64,000 nucleotides of DNA from contig CP136063.1 of the NCBI GenBank assembly GCA_032622095.1, forward strand, positions 72,209,980 through 72,273,979. The letters run 5' to 3'. The position numbers and the translations under genes were made by a program. The notes under the pieces are model-generated. The model had not been told where the DNA came from, made no database searches, and saw only the letters and a program-made list of their open reading frames with translations. Of this stretch, positions 59,967 to 64,000 are shown piece after piece (the stretch's first letter is position 1; every line of letters begins with the position of its first letter). The stretch comes from Siphonodentalium dalli. Lineage: Eukaryota > Mollusca > Scaphopoda > Gadilida > Siphonodentaliidae.

Positions 59967-60478
59967 AACAAGAGCACGCTGTCGGGGCGTGGGCACAATA
60001 CGCCCTTACTGGAGTAAAGTGGGGCAAGGTTTAATTCATTCGTTTGAAACTTGGTTCAGTTCACTCGATTCAATCTAAAGTTATCATCTAGAAACAGCAT
60101 ATGAGGTAAAATCTGAGTTGAAAAAGGGGCATAACTAAGTCAAAATCATGCGGACAAAGCAGATATTCAAAATTGATCTGTATTTTGGTGTGTTAAAGTG
60201 ACATACAAAATTTGGTTCAATTCACCAATTCAATCTAAAGTTATCATCTGGAAACCGCAAATCGGGTAAAATCTAAGTCGAAAAAGGGGCATAACTCAGT
60301 CAAAATCATGCGGACGAAACCCATATTCGAACTTGATTTGGTGTGGTAAATTAACATACCAAATTTGGTTCAGTTCACTCGATTCAATCTAAAGTTATCA
60401 TCCGGAAACCAAATACGGACGGACGGACAACCCATTTCCATAATACGACCTTTTTTTCAAAAGGGCGTATAAAAAAAA
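59967..60478 (+). mobile_element. Family D pearl/Helentron-like element, intact copy
   Basis: The 5' end reads aacaagagcacgctgtcggg, then the subterminal cacaatacgccctt. Core units carry cagttcactcgattcaatct, aaagttatcatctgg and cgaaaaaggggcataactca. The tail is gacggacggacaaccc. The hairpin atacgacctttttttcaaaa, then gggcgtat, ends in an A-run. It lies between the two alternative 3' exon sets of the SWIM gene. Confidence 0.85.
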
Positions 60479-60550
60479 TTATACTGAATTTTTCCACAAA
60501 AAAATTTCATTAATATTAAAGTACATTTCTAATATAATCTTTCTCAACAG

Positions 60551-60634
60551 GCTTGATTACTGGGGAAGACTTGGCGATACCTGATGCAATAAGCAATAAT
60601 ACAAATGGACCAACAAAGCCAAAGCTTTTTAAAT
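60551..60634 (+). CDS. SWIM gene, 3' set B, first exon
   Basis: Acceptor tctcaacag and donor AAAT followed by gtaagt. Entry and exit phases are both 1, so it fits directly behind exon 58094-58365. The 27 full codons read LITGEDLAIPDAISNNTNGP, then TKPKLFK, a polar linker. A transposon-like insertion fills most of the following intron. Coding status rests on splice sites and on the continuity of frame through the next three exons. Confidence 0.55.
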
Positions 60635-60661
60635 GTAAGTAGTCCAGACTATTACAAACTA

Positions 60662-61972
60662 AGGCCTAAAATTTTTTTTATTTGTTTCCTATTACGGTGC
60701 CAAAAAATTCCAGGTAGGGTTTTTTTTTTTGGTAATATTTTTTGATTTTTTCCCCGAACAGTTAAGTACATTAATGCTTACTCTTTATACTTGTGTTAAG
60801 GCTGTCCATGTATATTTCAAGTAAACAGCTAATGTAGCACAATAATATGATAAGTATTGTCAATGTGAACAAACAAATGCCTCCCAGGCACTCAATTATG
60901 CAGCTCTCTTGTAATTATTCTCTCAGTTTAGATTGTGGTGGCACATCTTCCTCAGAGCACAATATTGACATATAAACAGGCCCAAGATGAACACCATAAT
61001 AGGGCTTGTCTATTACTTTATAATAACATAACTTGTATGATATTAATTCAAACCTCACTTAAATATTTGGTCAAACACCTGAGGACCCAAGACATATCTC
61101 ACATGCGCCTCAGACACATTGCACAGGGTGTAAATGTTCCTCAGACACCCCTCAACTGCACTGAAATATAAAGTCCCACACCACACTGAAAATGGTACCA
61201 CAGGCCACACCGTCAACTTAAATGACTGAGGTACCACACTTCAGCATTCAAATTGGCCCCAACTTTGAAGTTCCTTATACACACTGGCATATGCATGCTT
61301 GTAAGTTTGATACACCCAAACAAACCAGTAGATAATTTCATGTGCATTTTTAGTGCCCATCCCAGAAGGGTGTTTGATATGGTAGATATGCAGTCATCTT
61401 TATACTGTCTGTATACATACTAGTAACTATGCATGAACACTATGAATCCTTGATTGGGTGGGGAGAGGAACTTTAAATTCTGATATAGAATGTCTTCTAT
61501 ATGTATATTGCTCTATAACAGATAAGACTTCTTCCCACAAGATATGGGAGTTGAACAAACAAGATTACCACAGGCAGGTTTTAAAGACTGCAGATTTATT
61601 GGTGAGATTGGGATTCATCTGCAACCACAAATGGACATGTACTCTAGGGATCCAAATAAAAGAAGGGTGCGGAATAAACATAGGGGGTGGAAAATATCCC
61701 AGAATCAAATAAGAGTACTAGTAGGGGGCGGAATAAAAGTAGGGGTTGGAAAAATTAAGGCTATTTTCTAAATATGATTTTTAGTTGTGTTCCACAAATT
61801 CCATCTAAAATTATTGCTGCTTAAAGTAAACATAGTATATATTTAACGACATAGATGTGTTTACATGCATATTACATGCATAAAAGGTTGAAATTTGAAA
61901 AAAAAAGTCCAGGTCGGCCCAATTTGGGCAGGTCGGTCGGGTAACCGGAAACAGATGTTTTTTTTTTGGCCC
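60662..61972. mobile_element. TIR element, about 1.3 kb, within a SWIM gene intron
   Basis: The left end aggcctaaaattttttttat, then ttgtttcctattacggt, is the imperfect inverse of the right end (ggtaaccggaaacagatg, then a T-run and ggccc). Both inner sides carry ccaggta/ccaggtcgg words. The ends resemble those at 36102 and 43307. Frames at 60935-61237 and 61458-61771 lie inside it and have no recognised product. Confidence 0.55.
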
Positions 61973-61996
61973 AAGAGTCAATCACGATTGAAGGTG

Positions 61997-62143
61997 AACA
62001 GAGGCCGATCGTGTGCAGATTTTAACCCATCCCTTGGCGATAGTTAATTTCTTTGATCGGAACCATAATCTAGAGCTTTGATGTTGAATTATCGACCAAA
62101 AAATTAACAGACTACATACCTTTTTTGGAAAAGGGCGTAAAAA
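61997..62143 (+). mobile_element. Family E 5' fragment with a D-like 3' hairpin
   Basis: The start acagaggccgatcgtgtgca, then ttttaacccatcccttggcg, is the family E 5' end. After about 100 bases the sequence ends in a D-type hairpin (accttttttggaaaagggcg, then taaaaac). It may be a chimera of two families or a fusion of two fragments. Confidence 0.55.
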
Positions 62144-62177
62144 CAGATATAAATTAATTGCATCCTATATTTCACAG

Positions 62178-62246
62178 CAATTGATGACAGATGCACAGGA
62201 GATGCGTTCGATGCACAAGGCGATGTCGAAACTCCAGATAATGCTG
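62178..62246 (+). CDS. SWIM gene, 3' set B, second exon
   Basis: Acceptor tatttcacag and donor TGCTG followed by gtgagt. It is 69 bases long, phase 1 in and out. In the frame set by the neighbouring exons it reads IDDRCTGDAFDAQGDVETPD, then NA, an acidic linker. A second frame is also open throughout (beginning QLMTDAQEMRSMHKAMSKLQ), but it leads to a stop early in the next exon, so I prefer the first. Confidence 0.5.
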
Positions 62247-62610
62247 GTGAGTTTATATTTACATCACCATTATGATCAGAGTTTAAGTACACAGGGGCAA
62301 ATATATTAGTGTTGAAACGATTTGTCGATTGCAACAGATTGCAAGGTTGATTTAAAAACAAAAAATTAAATATAAAAATTGTTGAATTTAAATCAGATAT
62401 TGTTTTTATTTAAAATGATCTTTTTTCCAAAATTTTGAAAATATGTAAAAACAATACTTTTCAACAGTTTCAACACTACTAGTAACATTTTTGAATGGGA
62501 ATATCATGCAAAAATTCAGGGTGAAAGTTATAACTTATATGTATATTGTTGAACAGTGACAAAGCTGAGAGGGACATATCAATTTTTTCCTATTTGACCT
62601 GACATTTCAG

Positions 62611-62757
62611 ATATATTGCCAGACCACTTCAGAAAAGTAATGTCTGAAATCAGGAAGAAAACCATGGCTACAACTGCATACCAGATAGATCAGCTGACTA
62701 ATGAAAAGCCCGAGATGACTAGGAGTGAGCTAATACTGAGTCTCTCCAAAATGCAAG
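62611..62757 (+). CDS. SWIM gene, 3' set B, third exon
   Basis: Acceptor ctgacatttcag and donor TGCAAG followed by gtagta. Phase 1 in and out, 48 full codons: ILPDHFRKVMSEIRKKTMAT, then TAYQIDQLTNEKPEMTRSEL and ILSLSKMQ. It is basic and probably helical. In position and character it is the counterpart of the helix in exon set A, with no obvious residue-by-residue identity. Confidence 0.6.
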
Positions 62758-63298
62758 GTAGTACATGTTTAAACTTTTGTAACCCCACACTTTAATTTTC
62801 TCAAGTTTTATAGTACATGTAGTATGTCATACCTTTAAAATTGGGCAGCCGGCCTAATTTAGCACATGCACTTCCTTTGATATGCAGACATTATCTTGTA
62901 TCCATGTACTATCTGAAAAAAAATTACAAAACACATTGTTAGTAAACAATATTATTACGACAGGGCTCTTTAAATATTTCGGCGAGAATCCAAATCTAGA
63001 TTCTCATATTAAAATAATCTTGCAAATAACCCTGTAGTGTATGACTGCATTCGATTTCATTGACATCCCTTGCATTGTGTAATGCCACCTAAAAAAAATA
63101 ATTTATTTGGTTTTATTCAGTACCAGTACTGTGACTGGTATTCAAATGTTTTTGGTTCCAACAATTGTAATAGCTACCCTTGAAATTCGAAAGGGGGTAT
63201 TGGTATAAATTTGTGCTCAGATCCAGTGCATTATATTAATCAAATTCTTAACTTTACACAAGCATTATTATTAAACTGCAAACAATATTTGTTTACAG

Positions 63299-63363
63299 AC
63301 AACACAAGAAAATCTAACAGAAAACGCCAGACCAAATCATTTGGACCAGAATTTGTTCGCTGA
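63299..63363 (+). CDS. SWIM gene, 3' set B, terminal exon
   Basis: The acceptor is tttgtttacag. Two bases complete a split aspartate codon, then NTRKSNRKRQTKSFGPEFVR and TGA (63361-63363). The basic end (RKSNRKRQTK) parallels the basic end of set A. The frame is continuous from 58094 through 60551, 62178 and 62611, giving about 257 residues from exon 57246 onward in this arrangement. Confidence 0.6.
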
Positions 63364-63644
63364 AACCAGCGAAGTTGAAGACGACCACAAAGAAATCGGA
63401 AATTTAATTACCAATTTAAATAAATATATTGATCAATGATCACCTACCTTCTCACTTGGGTCTCTTTTCTTTCACCAAAACATGGATGTCAAGTTCCGAG
63501 CAGGTGGATCAATATTATGAAATTCACCCAACTCCAATTTCACTCTGCATCATTGCTGGATCATATCCATGTACATGATTTTGAAGTCTCTGCAAGCAGC
63601 ATCAAATTACCCAAAATGCATCTGTACCGATATGCTGAAAATTA

Positions 63645-63650
63645 AATAAA
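63645..63650 (+). terminator. AATAAA polyadenylation signal for SWIM set B
   Basis: The hexamer lies 282 bases past the set B stop codon, a normal 3' UTR length. It supports 63299-63363 being a real terminal exon. The frame at 63436-63645 would be 3' UTR. Confidence 0.5.
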
Positions 63651-63659
63651 CAAGTCAGA

Positions 63660-64000
63660 AGATTTCTTTTGGAGACAAGAAATGTTTAACTAAAAACACA
63701 ATAAGTTTTTAATTACTTGTATCGGTAAGTTTATAGATACTAATCATTAACCCTTTGGAGAACATCTGTAACGTCATATATACTATATCACAAGTAAATT
63801 TAAGGTCAACGTCATATAGCAATAATTATTAACAAGTTTGGGTCAAAATGGTTCAATAATATTATAATAAAAGGTCAGCAGACCACAGTGTCCCCCGACA
63901 ACATGGCAAGTCGATGCTGCTTTGTTAAAGAAATTTTAAAAAAATGTTGAAATGTTCTAAGTCGAAAAGGGTTAATAACTCCATAAAAAAAATATTAGCT
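63660..64000. other. No gene seen; start of a family B-like repeat at the edge
   Basis: The last 50 bases (ttctaagtcgaaaagggtta, then ataactccataaaa) resemble family B core units and run off the window. Confidence 0.45.

Noticed and set aside
61522-61601. Possible extra SWIM exon
   Set aside because: It has splice-like borders but would shift the frame to an early stop and lies inside a TIR-bounded insert; kept only as a finding.

Overview
The window looks like nuclear DNA from a metazoan, most likely a marine invertebrate. Coding sequence is split into short exons with GT-AG borders, polyadenylation signals follow terminal exons, the DNA is AT-rich, and most of the window is transposon-derived. 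Bacterial features (operons, ribosome binding sites, dense ORFs) are absent. I cannot name the phylum. The repeat architecture resembles the pearl/Helentron-derived elements known from bivalves and other invertebrates, while the abundant AGGCCTA motifs would not be out of place in an echinoderm or hemichordate.

Genes are few. (1) At 1284-1656 lies the last exon of an ionotropic glutamate receptor (end of the ligand-binding domain, M4 helix, cytoplasmic tail); the rest of that gene is off the left edge. (2) At 20661-20889 lies a probable terminal exon of an unrecognised protein with a C-terminal membrane helix. (3) From about 54.7 to 63.65 kb on the + strand lies a gene for a SWIM zinc-finger protein. 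Its core exons are 57246-57383 and 58094-58365. Two alternative 3' halves can then be spliced in frame to the same donor: exons 59070-59202 plus 59563-59839, or exons 60551-60634, 62178-62246, 62611-62757 and 63299-63363. A possible first exon is at 54753-54876, but I cannot find the exon that would link it to the core.

The rest is a layered repeat landscape. Five sequence-unrelated families, called A to E here, share one architecture: a 5' start like AACnAGAG (families B to E), a short 5' palindrome, a 5' subterminal repeat, a core of about 160-200 bp repeat units (several in tandem in most copies), a GGAC/ACGG-type microsatellite tail, a 3' hairpin that carries the complement of the 5' subterminal repeat, and an A-rich end. 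Family A forms long arrays at 2.1-6.3, 43.8-44.6 and 48.9-53.5 kb. The others are at 8.5-9.8 (B with C inside), 14.0-15.3 (D), 27.9-28.5 (C), 28.5-29.9 (D with another element inside), 32.4-33.2 (B), 45.9-47.5 (E with a SINE inside), 57.4-57.9 (E) and 60.0-60.5 (D).

Interleaved are many TIR or foldback elements, a 1.65 kb near-perfect palindrome with poly-C/poly-G tracts (18.2-19.9 kb), minisatellites, and two stretches (36.1-43.3 and 43.6-48.1 kb) built of inverted-repeat pairs nested inside one another. Most ORFs of 60-160 codons here are open frames through these repeats and not genes.
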